Below, piece after piece: positions 9,893 to 17,658 of a stretch of DNA of 45,123 nucleotides. Source of the stretch: CAIJMI01 sp043798445 (GTDB lineage Bacteria > Patescibacteriota > Microgenomatia > UBA10105 > UBA927); the NCBI GenBank assembly GCA_043798445.1, contig JAZDOQ010000022.1, positions 1-45,123 of the forward strand, in the 5' to 3' direction. Position numbers and translations under genes: made by a program. The notes beneath the pieces are model-generated. The model was not told the DNA's origin, ran no database searches, and saw nothing but the letters and a program-made list of their open reading frames with translations. The stretch's first letter is position 1. Each line of letters starts with the position of its first letter.

Positions 9893-10613
9893 AACCTCCA
9901 TCCATTCAGTAGCCATTATCGTTCCCATGCACAATGAAGATAATAGCGCTGAGCGTTGTGTTCAAACAATTATGAATGAGTTGCCGCACATATCTTACCC
10001 ATCAAAATTATTTGTCATTGACGACGGAAGTACGGATCAAACGTCTCCGATTATAAAAAAACTTCAATTAATGTATTCAAGAAAATTCCATGTGGTACAA
10101 CATAAAAAAAATTTAGGGTATGGCGCTGCTGTAAAAACGGGAATTCGTACGGCAACCCAACAAGGATTTGAATATGGGATAATAATGGATTCGGACTTAA
10201 CCAATAATCCGAAATTCATCCATGCCTTTGTTCGACACATTCCGGACGGGTATGACTTGATAAAAGCATCACGATACATAAAGGACTCAAAAATTATAGG
10301 TATTCCATATCATCGAGTTATTATCTCAAAGTTCGGGAACTTCATTGCCTCAAGGTTATTTCATATAGGAATACAAGACTGCACCAATGGATTCCGTATG
10401 ATCCGTTTATCCCGATGTAAAAATTTTCCGTATCATGAAACAGGTTTTGCAAGCATTCTTGAAGAATTGTATTATCTCAAAAAAACACACAGCACATGCA
10501 TCGAAATCCCAACGATACTCACAGCCCGAACAAACTCTCCGACGCATTTCCGATATACTATGGGTACGTTTTGGAATTATCTCAAATACGCACTCTATGC
10601 AACTCAATTATAA
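9882..10613 (+). CDS. Family 2 glycosyltransferase, polyprenyl-phosphate type
   Basis: 243 residues from the chosen ATG. SVAIIVPMHNED at 9-20, DDGSTD at 47-52, the NLGYGAAVKTGI motif at 78-89 and DSD at 103-105 are typical of DPM1-like GT2 enzymes that load a sugar onto polyprenyl phosphate. Such a donor would feed the GT-C-like proteins encoded upstream on the other strand. The frame is open back to 9807 with ATGs at 9807 and 9864; I chose 9882 because it puts the first strand at the usual place and overlaps wecB by only 11 bp. No membrane segment is present. Confidence 0.8.
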   Translation: MKHKTSIHSVAIIVPMHNEDNSAERCVQTIMNELPHISYPSKLFVIDDGSTDQTSPIIKKLQLMYSRKFHVVQHKKNLGYGAAVKTGIRTATQQGFEYGIIMDSDLTNNPKFIHAFVRHIPDGYDLIKASRYIKDSKIIGIPYHRVIISKFGNFIASRLFHIGIQDCTNGFRMIRLSRCKNFPYHETGFASILEELYYLKKTHSTCIEIPTILTARTNSPTHFRYTMGTFWNYLKYALYATQL

Positions 10614-12090
10614 AAACGTTATCTATCATCCTATTATTTCCCGGATCGTTTATGACAGTGGCATTGTCTTTGTTATTTTTTCTTTCATATATTTTGTATT
10701 TCATCTATCAAACATTTCAGTCTTTCCCTTGTATGTTCCACTCATAGCGACACTTCTTATTGTTGGTATCAATACACTGTTTGGTATCTATTCTTTTCTG
10801 GCAACAGCACCTATTCATAAAAAAATATCTGCCATCATTCTTAATGTATCCGTTATTTGTTTTCTTCTTTGGCTTTGTACCAACGCGTTAACAAGTCTGT
10901 TTATAACAGCAGCGTTGTCCATCGCATTTCTCATTCTTCCCCGACTCTTATTCAATTTCTATCAGCCACAAAAGACCCTGCTTACCAATGAATATTCTCC
11001 AAAACTGTCAAAAAATAATCCTATCCTTGTTGTTGGCGGCGGCGGATACATAGGCTCCTGTCTTGTTCGCCTGTTACTTAGTCAAGGCTACCGTGTACGT
11101 GTTTTTGATACCTTTTACTACAACCCCTTTGTATTTAATGACATTTCAAAAACAGCACCGCTTGAAATAATACAGGGAGATGTCACGGACATATATCAAT
11201 TGACCCTCGCGTTACAAAACGCGCAAGCTGTCATTCACCTGGCAGGTCTTGTGGGAGATCCATCCTGTTCTCTCGACAGAAAACTAACGAAACACATTAA
11301 CATTTCCTCAACGCGCATGCTCAAAGAGGCAGCTAAAGCCTTTGGCATCCAACGGTTTATTTTTGCCTCCAGCTGTTCCGTATACGGGACAACAAAAAAA
11401 ACAGCGAACGAAGAGACAAAAACAAATCCGCTTTCGTTGTACGCCGAAACTAAACTTGATTCTGAAAAGGAACTGTTACAAGATCCATATGATCATTTTC
11501 ACCCGACGGTTCTGCGGCTCGCAACAGTATTCGGACACTCACCCCGCATGCGGTTTGATCTCATCATTAATTTATTTACCGCCCAAGCGTATATAAATGG
11601 CAAACTGACCGTGCATGGCGGAAATCAAATACGTCCGTTTATTCATGTCAAAGACGTTGCACAGGCGATATTGTTAACCCTTGAAGCACCGATATCTGTT
11701 GTGAGCCGCCAAATACTTAATGTAGGAGACACAAAAATGAACTACTCAATTAACGAACTGGCAACAATAATTGCATCACGTGTAAAAACAAAAAAACACC
11801 ATGTTCCTAAAATCGTAATAACTTCCCGCATTTCTGATCCCAGAAATTATCAGATTTCATTTCAAAAAATTCGTACACTTCTTCATTTTTCCTCTTCAGT
11901 ATCTTTAGAACAAGGCATGAAAGAAATTGCTGATCATCTAAAACAAGGATCATATACACAGCCCCTCACGAATAAACAATACAATAATGCAAAAATGACA
12001 GGGACTATTCAAAAAAAGTTCATTACCGCTTCCTATCAACGAACCCACTATGCTTCGTTAAAAGATGGATTATCTTCCAAAATCAATTAA
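10597..12090 (+). CDS. Membrane-anchored NAD-dependent sugar epimerase/dehydratase
   Basis: 497 residues from ATG 10597 (the frame is open further upstream but that part overlaps the GT2 gene). Four hydrophobic segments occupy residues 12-120; a complete extended-SDR domain follows: GGGGYIG at 147-153, active-site SSCSVYG near 258-264 and YAETK at 282-286. The SDR resembles UDP-glucose 4-epimerase/NDP-sugar dehydratases. The four-segment membrane module before an SDR recalls CapD/WbpM-type enzymes, but here the intermediate CoA-binding-like domain seems absent. A low-complexity tail of about 50 residues ends the protein. Last gene of the glycan operon; its end overlaps the convergent SpoU gene by 8 bp. 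Confidence 0.75.
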   Translation: MQLNYKNVIYHPIISRIVYDSGIVFVIFSFIYFVFHLSNISVFPLYVPLIATLLIVGINTLFGIYSFLATAPIHKKISAIILNVSVICFLLWLCTNALTSLFITAALSIAFLILPRLLFNFYQPQKTLLTNEYSPKLSKNNPILVVGGGGYIGSCLVRLLLSQGYRVRVFDTFYYNPFVFNDISKTAPLEIIQGDVTDIYQLTLALQNAQAVIHLAGLVGDPSCSLDRKLTKHINISSTRMLKEAAKAFGIQRFIFASSCSVYGTTKKTANEETKTNPLSLYAETKLDSEKELLQDPYDHFHPTVLRLATVFGHSPRMRFDLIINLFTAQAYINGKLTVHGGNQIRPFIHVKDVAQAILLTLEAPISVVSRQILNVGDTKMNYSINELATIIASRVKTKKHHVPKIVITSRISDPRNYQISFQKIRTLLHFSSSVSLEQGMKEIADHLKQGSYTQPLTNKQYNNAKMTGTIQKKFITASYQRTHYASLKDGLSSKIN

Positions 12091-12622
12091 GGTTTTTTAT
12101 CTGACGAACAATGTCGTATAAAACGATACCCGTTGTCACCATCACGTTAAGTGACGTATTAATTCCGAACATCGGCAATTCCACAATCATATCGACTTCG
12201 TCTAATACATCTTTCGCTATTCCGTATGTCTCGTTTCCAACAACAATTGCTATTGGTGATGAATATGGGACGGAGCCGTATTGAACACTTCGCGCATCCT
12301 GCTCGACAGCTACAATAGAGAGGGTTGGATCTCCTGATTTAAGTTTCTTAAGAAGTGTTGCTGTGTCGGGCACATATTCCCAGTTAACCCATTGCCACGT
12401 ATTAATGGACGCTTTTTTAATTCTTGTATTAGGCGGCGTTTCTGTTTGACCGCATAAGTACACTTTTTCCGCCGCAACTGCGTCCGCGAGACGAAAAATA
12501 GACCCAATATTATAGGTATCTAACACATTATCCAGAATAATTGTGATAGGATTTTTTTTAATGGATTTAGCTACTTCTCCGTCAACAGGTTGTGTCCGAA
12601 GTTCCTGAGCATTCAATTTCAT
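12083..12622 (-). CDS. SpoU/TrmH-family RNA 2'-O-methyltransferase
   Basis: 179 residues with the three SPOUT knot motifs: LDNVLDTYNIGSIFR near 30-44, VVGNETYGI near 131-139 and LPMFGINTSLNV near 152-163. The SAM-binding trefoil knot and the N..R of motif 1 are intact. Substrate (tRNA G18, C34 or rRNA) cannot be read; there is no N-terminal RNA-binding domain, and the size is near that of TrmL-like enzymes. The ATG directly follows the stop of the PAP2 gene, so it is translated as the second gene of that unit. Confidence 0.85.
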   Translation of the reverse strand: MKLNAQELRTQPVDGEVAKSIKKNPITIILDNVLDTYNIGSIFRLADAVAAEKVYLCGQTETPPNTRIKKASINTWQWVNWEYVPDTATLLKKLKSGDPTLSIVAVEQDARSVQYGSVPYSSPIAIVVGNETYGIAKDVLDEVDMIVELPMFGINTSLNVMVTTGIVLYDIVRQIKNLN

Positions 12623-13180
12623 TTACTTATTATACAGCTTTTTCTTCCCCTTCTTCATTGCGTAATTTCGATACCAGACAATTGTAAAAACACCAATACA
12701 CAATCCAAGAACCATTCCTGCCAATACATCTCCCGGATAATGATGACCGACATATATTCTCGAAAATCCAATCAAAATAGCTAATAGATAAAACCATTTG
12801 GTATATTTCGGTTCCTTGTAAGAAAGAACGAATGCGAGAGCAAACGCAAGTGTTGTGTGTGTTGACGGAAACGAATATCCATTGGGAAATCCGATAACAA
12901 CAGCGTCATCAAGAATCGTTGACGGCCGAAGCCGTGCAATAAATGATTTAATGATACATTCTGAAAAAAACCAACTAAAAAATCCAGCTAACCCGAGCGG
13001 TAAAAAAAACCGTTTATCTTTCAGTTCTTCCTTCGCGATTAACCAAATACCAATAACAAACCAGATAAACCCAGAATCACCAAGACCGGAAACCAGACCA
13101 AAAAAACCATCCACGAACCACCCATGCGGTAAATGATTAATAGCGTAAAACACCGATGTATCGATACTTCCTATATTCAT
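12623..13180 (-). CDS. PAP2-family lipid phosphatase
   Basis: 185 residues with five or six membrane segments and the three acid-phosphatase motifs: K..(6)RP near 73-82, PSTH near 103-106 and SRIYVGHHYPGD near 140-151. Such proteins dephosphorylate undecaprenyl pyrophosphate (BcrC-like) or related lipids on the outer face of the membrane. In this setting a carrier-recycling role for wall and glycan synthesis is the best guess. The start is preceded by GATACT 8 bases upstream, a leaderless arrangement. Confidence 0.85.
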   Translation of the reverse strand: MNIGSIDTSVFYAINHLPHGWFVDGFFGLVSGLGDSGFIWFVIGIWLIAKEELKDKRFFLPLGLAGFFSWFFSECIIKSFIARLRPSTILDDAVVIGFPNGYSFPSTHTTLAFALAFVLSYKEPKYTKWFYLLAILIGFSRIYVGHHYPGDVLAGMVLGLCIGVFTIVWYRNYAMKKGKKKLYNK

Positions 13181-13188
13181 ACATTTAC

Positions 13189-13194
13189 AGTATC
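13189..13194 (-). promoter_or_regulatory. -10 element, PAP2/SpoU unit
   Basis: GATACT on the minus strand ends 8 bases before the ATG at 13180, which would make the first base of the mRNA lie at or next to the start codon. No clear -35 is present. Confidence 0.4.
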
Positions 13195-13205
13195 AAAAAT
13201 TGTGC

Positions 13206-13415
13206 TTATCTGCCAGAGGGTCCTTTTGGCGTTGCGGATGCGGTTGCGGCAGGAATCATGGTCGGAGAAATAAAAATGATTTTAATCGATCCTTCCGGTG
13301 GAACCGGCGATACGACTTTTTTTCCGGAAAGAACAATGCCGATAACAACCAGAATCAAAACGATAAGACCGATAAGAACGGTAATGGCTGCTATGGTTTT
13401 TGTCCGATCTTCCAT
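13206..13415 (-). CDS. 69-residue single-pass membrane protein, unknown
   Basis: One N-terminal membrane helix (residues 8-30, rich in Ile/Leu/Val) and a short outer tail ending in a Pro/Ala/Ser/Thr-rich stretch. No family recognised. Supported by a TATACT 6 bases before the ATG (leaderless) and by fitting exactly between topA and the PAP2 gene on the same strand. It could be a small stress or envelope protein. Confidence 0.6.
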   Translation of the reverse strand: MEDRTKTIAAITVLIGLIVLILVVIGIVLSGKKVVSPVPPEGSIKIIFISPTMIPAATASATPKGPSGR

Positions 13416-13421
13416 ACCATT

Positions 13422-13427
13422 AGTATA
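13422..13427 (-). promoter_or_regulatory. -10 element of the 69-residue protein gene
   Basis: TATACT on the minus strand, 6 bases before the ATG at 13415 and 5-10 bases beyond the topA stop. The -35 region is poor (AT-rich). Confidence 0.45.
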
Positions 13428-13430
13428 CTA

Positions 13431-15452
13431 CTATTTAATATCTTCTTTTTTCCAGGAAGCGAAAGTACAGGTCGGATAATTACTGCATCCGTAAAATGTT
13501 TTGCCCCGATGTGTTTTTTTCACCACAATGTCGCCGCCGCATTTTGGACACTTCATATCAATGGTTTCGAGTTTTTGTCTCGTATATTTACACGTTGGAA
13601 AATTGCTGCAGGCAATAAATTTTCCATATCGTCCGGTACGAATAACAAGTGTGTTTCCGCAGTCAGGACACTTTTCATCAAGTTCTTCAATGGGTGCCTT
13701 CACTTTCTCCGCAGTTTCGAGCGTATTTTTCACGGCCTTTGCAAACGGTTCATAAAATGCCCGAATGACCGGTGCCCATTCTTTTTTTCCGTTGGCGATT
13801 TCATCTAAACTATCTTCCATGGCCGCGGTAAAGGGCAAACTCATGATGTTTGAAAAGTATGTGATAAGAAAGTCCGTCACTTGATCACCAAGTTCAGTCG
13901 GTACGAATTTTTTTTCGACTTTTGTCACGTACTGCCTATCAATAATCGTTGAAATAATCGGCGCATAAGTGCTTGGCCGGCCAATATCTTTTTCTTCAAG
14001 CGCCTTAATTAAACTCGCCTCTGTATACCGAGGAGGAGCTTGTGTCTCATGCGGTTCAGGAACTGCTTCTTGCAGCTTCAACACGGCGCCTACGGAAACC
14101 GCAGGAAGAACCGTTCCATTTGCCTCATGCCCCATGATTGCTAAAAATCCGTCAAAAATAATAACAGAGCCCTGTGCCTGAAAGATGTATCCATTACCAC
14201 TCGCAATGACAATCGTTGTTGAATCAAATAGTGCTTCTTTCATCTGTGAGGCGACCGCTCGTTTCCAGATGAGTTCGTACAGCCTCACGTGATCATGATT
14301 AAACTCAGTGTTGTTTTTTAACACCTCATCCTGAATCCCGACATCCGTCGGCCGAATAGCTTCGTGTGCTTCTTGCGCAACCTTTGATTTTGTCTGATAC
14401 ATGCGCGGCTCTTCCGGCAAATATTTCATTCCATACACAGAATTGATAAACACTCTCACTTCTTTAACAAACTTTTCAGATAAATTCACGCTGTCTGTAC
14501 GATGATACGTGATAATACCTTCCTCATATAACTTCTGTGCAAGCTGCATCGTTTTCTTTGCAGAAAAATACAATTTCCGTCCGGCATCCTGCTGCAAAGT
14601 ACTGGTCGTATACGCAGGACCCGGGGATCGTTTTGATTCTTTTTTTTCAACGGCTGATACCGTATATGGCGCTTGTAAATCAGCGATGATGGCTTTTACA
14701 TCCGTTTCTGTTGCTATCGTTGTTTTTGTTGTTGTATATGTTCCGTCAAATAACGGTAAAGAAATGGTTTGCTCATACTTCACGCCGTTTCGTGACACCA
14801 AATTTGCTTCGATTGGCTCACCATTGATGAATATGCCCTTAATCGTAAAATACGGTACTTTCTCAAATTTCGCAATTTCCCGCTCACGCTCCACGATAAG
14901 ACGAACAGTAACTGACTGCACCCGTCCGGCTGATAACCAGCGCTTTGATAATTTCTGCCATAAAATAGGCGACAATTTGTATCCAACAAGCCGGTCCAAG
15001 ACTCTTCTAGCCTGCTGTGCTGAAACCAGTTTCATATCAATTTTGCCGGGGTGTTCAAGCGCGTGAGAAATTGCGGACTCCGTTATTTCATGAAACGTAA
15101 TACGTGTATAGGGAGGTACCTTCTCAGTATCTTTTTTATTTTTTCTTTTTGGTTTGGCCTCATCAAGGATCGAAGCCACATGCCAGGCAATTGCTTCTCC
15201 TTCACGATCAGGGTCTGTTGCAAGAATAACGCTGTCAGCTTTTTTCATCAAGGCAATGAGTGCGCTTACGTGTTTTTTTTTGTCCCTTGGAATCACGTAC
15301 CTTGGTAAAAAATCATGGTCAATATCAACACCAAGTGCTGCTTTTGGCAAATCCCTGATATGCCCCATGGTTGCTTCAACTACATACTTCCCCTTCAAAA
15401 ATCGGGACAGTGTTCGTGCTTTCGTTGGCGATTCAACAATAATAAGATTCAT
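13431..15452 (-). CDS. topA: DNA topoisomerase I
   Basis: 673 residues. TOPRIM domain at the start (IVESPTKA at 5-12, TDPDREGEA at 79-87), nucleophilic tyrosine Y316 in ITYHRTDS, and two C-terminal four-Cys zinc ribbons (about 603-630 and 643-666). It relaxes negative supercoils by single-strand passage. Residue 317 is His where E. coli has Met. Length is shorter than E. coli TopA (865) because fewer C-terminal ribbons are present, usual for many bacteria. It overlaps dprA by 4 bp (ATGA), the classic dprA-topA pair. Confidence 0.96.
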   Translation of the reverse strand: MNLIIVESPTKARTLSRFLKGKYVVEATMGHIRDLPKAALGVDIDHDFLPRYVIPRDKKKHVSALIALMKKADSVILATDPDREGEAIAWHVASILDEAKPKRKNKKDTEKVPPYTRITFHEITESAISHALEHPGKIDMKLVSAQQARRVLDRLVGYKLSPILWQKLSKRWLSAGRVQSVTVRLIVEREREIAKFEKVPYFTIKGIFINGEPIEANLVSRNGVKYEQTISLPLFDGTYTTTKTTIATETDVKAIIADLQAPYTVSAVEKKESKRSPGPAYTTSTLQQDAGRKLYFSAKKTMQLAQKLYEEGIITYHRTDSVNLSEKFVKEVRVFINSVYGMKYLPEEPRMYQTKSKVAQEAHEAIRPTDVGIQDEVLKNNTEFNHDHVRLYELIWKRAVASQMKEALFDSTTIVIASGNGYIFQAQGSVIIFDGFLAIMGHEANGTVLPAVSVGAVLKLQEAVPEPHETQAPPRYTEASLIKALEEKDIGRPSTYAPIISTIIDRQYVTKVEKKFVPTELGDQVTDFLITYFSNIMSLPFTAAMEDSLDEIANGKKEWAPVIRAFYEPFAKAVKNTLETAEKVKAPIEELDEKCPDCGNTLVIRTGRYGKFIACSNFPTCKYTRQKLETIDMKCPKCGGDIVVKKTHRGKTFYGCSNYPTCTFASWKKEDIK

Positions 15453-16333
15453 ACGTGTTCTAGTATATCATGAGCACTTTCCACAAGTATTGCACCTGCT
15501 TTAAGCAGTATCGCAGGACCTTTGCTCATTTTGCTCATGATTGTTCCCGGGACTGCAAACACATCCCTTCCCTGCGTAGCCGCGTTTGACGCGGTTATCA
15601 ATGTTCCGCTATCCTCTGCTCCTTCAACGACCAACACACCGCGAGATAGCCCGCTGATAATCCGATTTCGTGCAGGAAACAATCCTTTGTTTGGACGAAG
15701 ACCAAGAGGCATTTCAGAAACAACCGCACCGAACCTTTCATCCGTAAGTTTTTGATAGATGTGGCGGTTGGCAAAAGGCGCACAAATATCAACACCGCAT
15801 CCGAGTACTGCAATTGTTTTTCCTCCGCAGGCAATCGCTGTTTCATGGCTAACCGCATCAATGCCGTACGCCATACCAGACACAATGGTACACCCCGCAG
15901 CAACAAGATCAGCAACAATTTGTTTTGCGACAGTTATTCCGTAGTTTGTCGGATGCCTGGTTCCAACAACGGCAATAGTTTTGTCCATATTAATAAGTGT
16001 CGTTCCCTTCTTACCTTTGACATACAAAACAATCGGTGCATCGGAAATTTCTTTTAAAAGTGATGGGTAATGCGCATGATTTTTCGTTAACGCAAACACA
16101 TGCAGTTGTTGAAGCTCATCCTTGTAGGATGTAAGTGAAAACGAGGTGCGAAATGAACAAAATTCATCAACCAAATGTATGGGGAGATGGGTTTCAATGA
16201 GTGATTTTCGCGTTGCGCGCCATGCAGATTTTGCGCTGCCGAAAAACGTGTGAAGCAAATCAAACCGGACCGGTCCAATACCGGGAAATACGCTAAAACC
16301 TATCCAATACAACTCTTCATCTGTCATACACAT
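15449..16333 (-). CDS. dprA: DNA-processing protein DprA (first copy)
   Basis: 294 residues. Rossmann-like DprA core: VVGTRHPTNYG (family GSR..S.YG), SGMAYGIDAVSHETA, LGCGVDI, and the DSGTLITA motif near the end. N-terminal helix-hairpin part of about 90 residues is present; the C-terminal winged helix is missing. DprA loads RecA on incoming single-stranded DNA during transformation. It leads the dprA-topA pair. Two ATGs (16333, 16327) are possible; TACGAT lies 5 and 11 bases before them respectively. A second DprA is encoded at 21190. Confidence 0.93.
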   Translation of the reverse strand: MCMTDEELYWIGFSVFPGIGPVRFDLLHTFFGSAKSAWRATRKSLIETHLPIHLVDEFCSFRTSFSLTSYKDELQQLHVFALTKNHAHYPSLLKEISDAPIVLYVKGKKGTTLINMDKTIAVVGTRHPTNYGITVAKQIVADLVAAGCTIVSGMAYGIDAVSHETAIACGGKTIAVLGCGVDICAPFANRHIYQKLTDERFGAVVSEMPLGLRPNKGLFPARNRIISGLSRGVLVVEGAEDSGTLITASNAATQGRDVFAVPGTIMSKMSKGPAILLKAGAILVESAHDILEHV

Positions 16334-16354
16334 TTCTTATCGTACCACAAAAAA

Positions 16355-17641
16355 TTAACGCCTCATTATCTCATCCGCCCACGTCATTCCAGATGTAAGC
16401 ACATGGTCCATATTTCCTTCTTCATATTTCCATGATCCAAACCTGCCGCGCGAATACAGATTGTGTGTTTCAAGAGCGGGAATAACACGGGAAAGAACCG
16501 CATCACGATTTTTTGTAGGAATAGGATATGCAACCGGCGCTTCAACATAAAAGCGGTCAATAATAGAAGCGGTACGCGGAATAAACCCAGAATCGACAGC
16601 CGAATGAATAACCTGACAGATTACCATATCTTTTTTTAATTGTTTCTTTCCGTCATAAGACACCTCAAACAAAAGCGACCAGGCATCAAGAGGTGCATGA
16701 CGTGTTCCATAATTCGAATACACACTCACCCGGAAAAATGGGATGTTTGGAGACGGAATATATATCCAGTGCATGTCCTTCAAGTGTTGAGGTGTTGTTC
16801 CCCGTATGCCCACTCCAACAACCGCAACACCACATGATACAAGACCTTGGGCCGATGGTATCACAACACCGGTTGTCATACGGACAAGCTGAGGAAGTGG
16901 AATCGTAGATAATAGATGGTCATACGGTACGGATAAACCATCTAAAAAAGTAACAATCCGTTTTTTTGCATCAATTGCAACCGCTTGTTTGTTATAGGAA
17001 ATATGTGGTGATATCTTTTTTGCCATCGCAATAAACACAGATCCTATGCCGCCGACCGTTGGAACAGAAAAACGTGCGTTTCTCCCCCAGGAAGTGCCTT
17101 TATGTTTCTCATGCGCTGTTGCAATCTTTTCGCTGATCCATCGCCAATCCATTTTTTCCAGCGGGTATCGCCAGAGTTTTTCATTGTAGGGAAAGAAAAA
17201 ATGTTTCGCCATCCCAGACCCAAACGTAGCAAGAAGCCATGCATAAAATGAATCAGGTGGCTTTTTCTCATTATTGTTTGCTAACCCAACCATACATTGC
17301 TTTCGTATCGCTTCTGGCAACTCAGACAGCGCATATTGGAATGGATAGGAAACAAGCGACTCTCCAATAAGAATTGATGCATGCCGCGTATAGGTGGTGT
17401 ATTTACCCTTTGTCATAGAAGAAAATAACCGGTGCAACATATCGTTTGTTCCGTGAAATACATGCCCGCCGATATCCCATGTAAATCCCGCATCATCAAT
17501 AAAAGAAGAAGAAAGACCGCCTGCGTGACCACTCGCCTCATATACATGAAAAAAAGGATGCTTTAATTTCTTAAGTTGCCATGCGGCGCCGAGTCCGCAT
17601 GGTCCAGCACCCAAGATGACAATTTTTTTTGCTTTTTCCAT
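16355..17641 (-). CDS. FAD-dependent oxidoreductase, UDP-galactopyranose mutase-like
   Basis: 428 residues. N-terminal dinucleotide motif GAGPCGLGAA, the E of YEASGHAGGL, and IGGHVFHG are the layout of the amine-oxidase/UGM superfamily; a later YNEKLWRYPLEKMDW segment recalls the Y.KK.WG region of UDP-galactopyranose mutase. A role in surface-sugar chemistry is inferred, but a protoporphyrinogen-oxidase-like dehydrogenase cannot be excluded. The frame is open to an ATG at 17674 that overlaps the PBP2 gene; I prefer 17641, 17 bp after the PBP2 stop. It sits at the end of the mreB-PAP2-PBP2 unit. Confidence 0.72.
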   Translation of the reverse strand: MEKAKKIVILGAGPCGLGAAWQLKKLKHPFFHVYEASGHAGGLSSSFIDDAGFTWDIGGHVFHGTNDMLHRLFSSMTKGKYTTYTRHASILIGESLVSYPFQYALSELPEAIRKQCMVGLANNNEKKPPDSFYAWLLATFGSGMAKHFFFPYNEKLWRYPLEKMDWRWISEKIATAHEKHKGTSWGRNARFSVPTVGGIGSVFIAMAKKISPHISYNKQAVAIDAKKRIVTFLDGLSVPYDHLLSTIPLPQLVRMTTGVVIPSAQGLVSCGVAVVGVGIRGTTPQHLKDMHWIYIPSPNIPFFRVSVYSNYGTRHAPLDAWSLLFEVSYDGKKQLKKDMVICQVIHSAVDSGFIPRTASIIDRFYVEAPVAYPIPTKNRDAVLSRVIPALETHNLYSRGRFGSWKYEEGNMDHVLTSGMTWADEIMRR

Positions 17642-17658
17642 GTGTCTGTTATCAATCC

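Noticed and set aside
10435..10596. N-terminal extension of the membrane SDR
   Set aside because: It overlaps the GT2 gene in another frame and has no membrane or domain character; ATG 10597 gives the usual short overlap.
1797..12090. Prophage or integrative element
   Set aside because: No phage structural, integrase or attachment-site features; the content is a coherent glycan locus.
13156..13808. Plus-strand frames opposite topA and the PAP2 gene
   Set aside because: They are shadows of well-supported minus-strand genes, with no motif.
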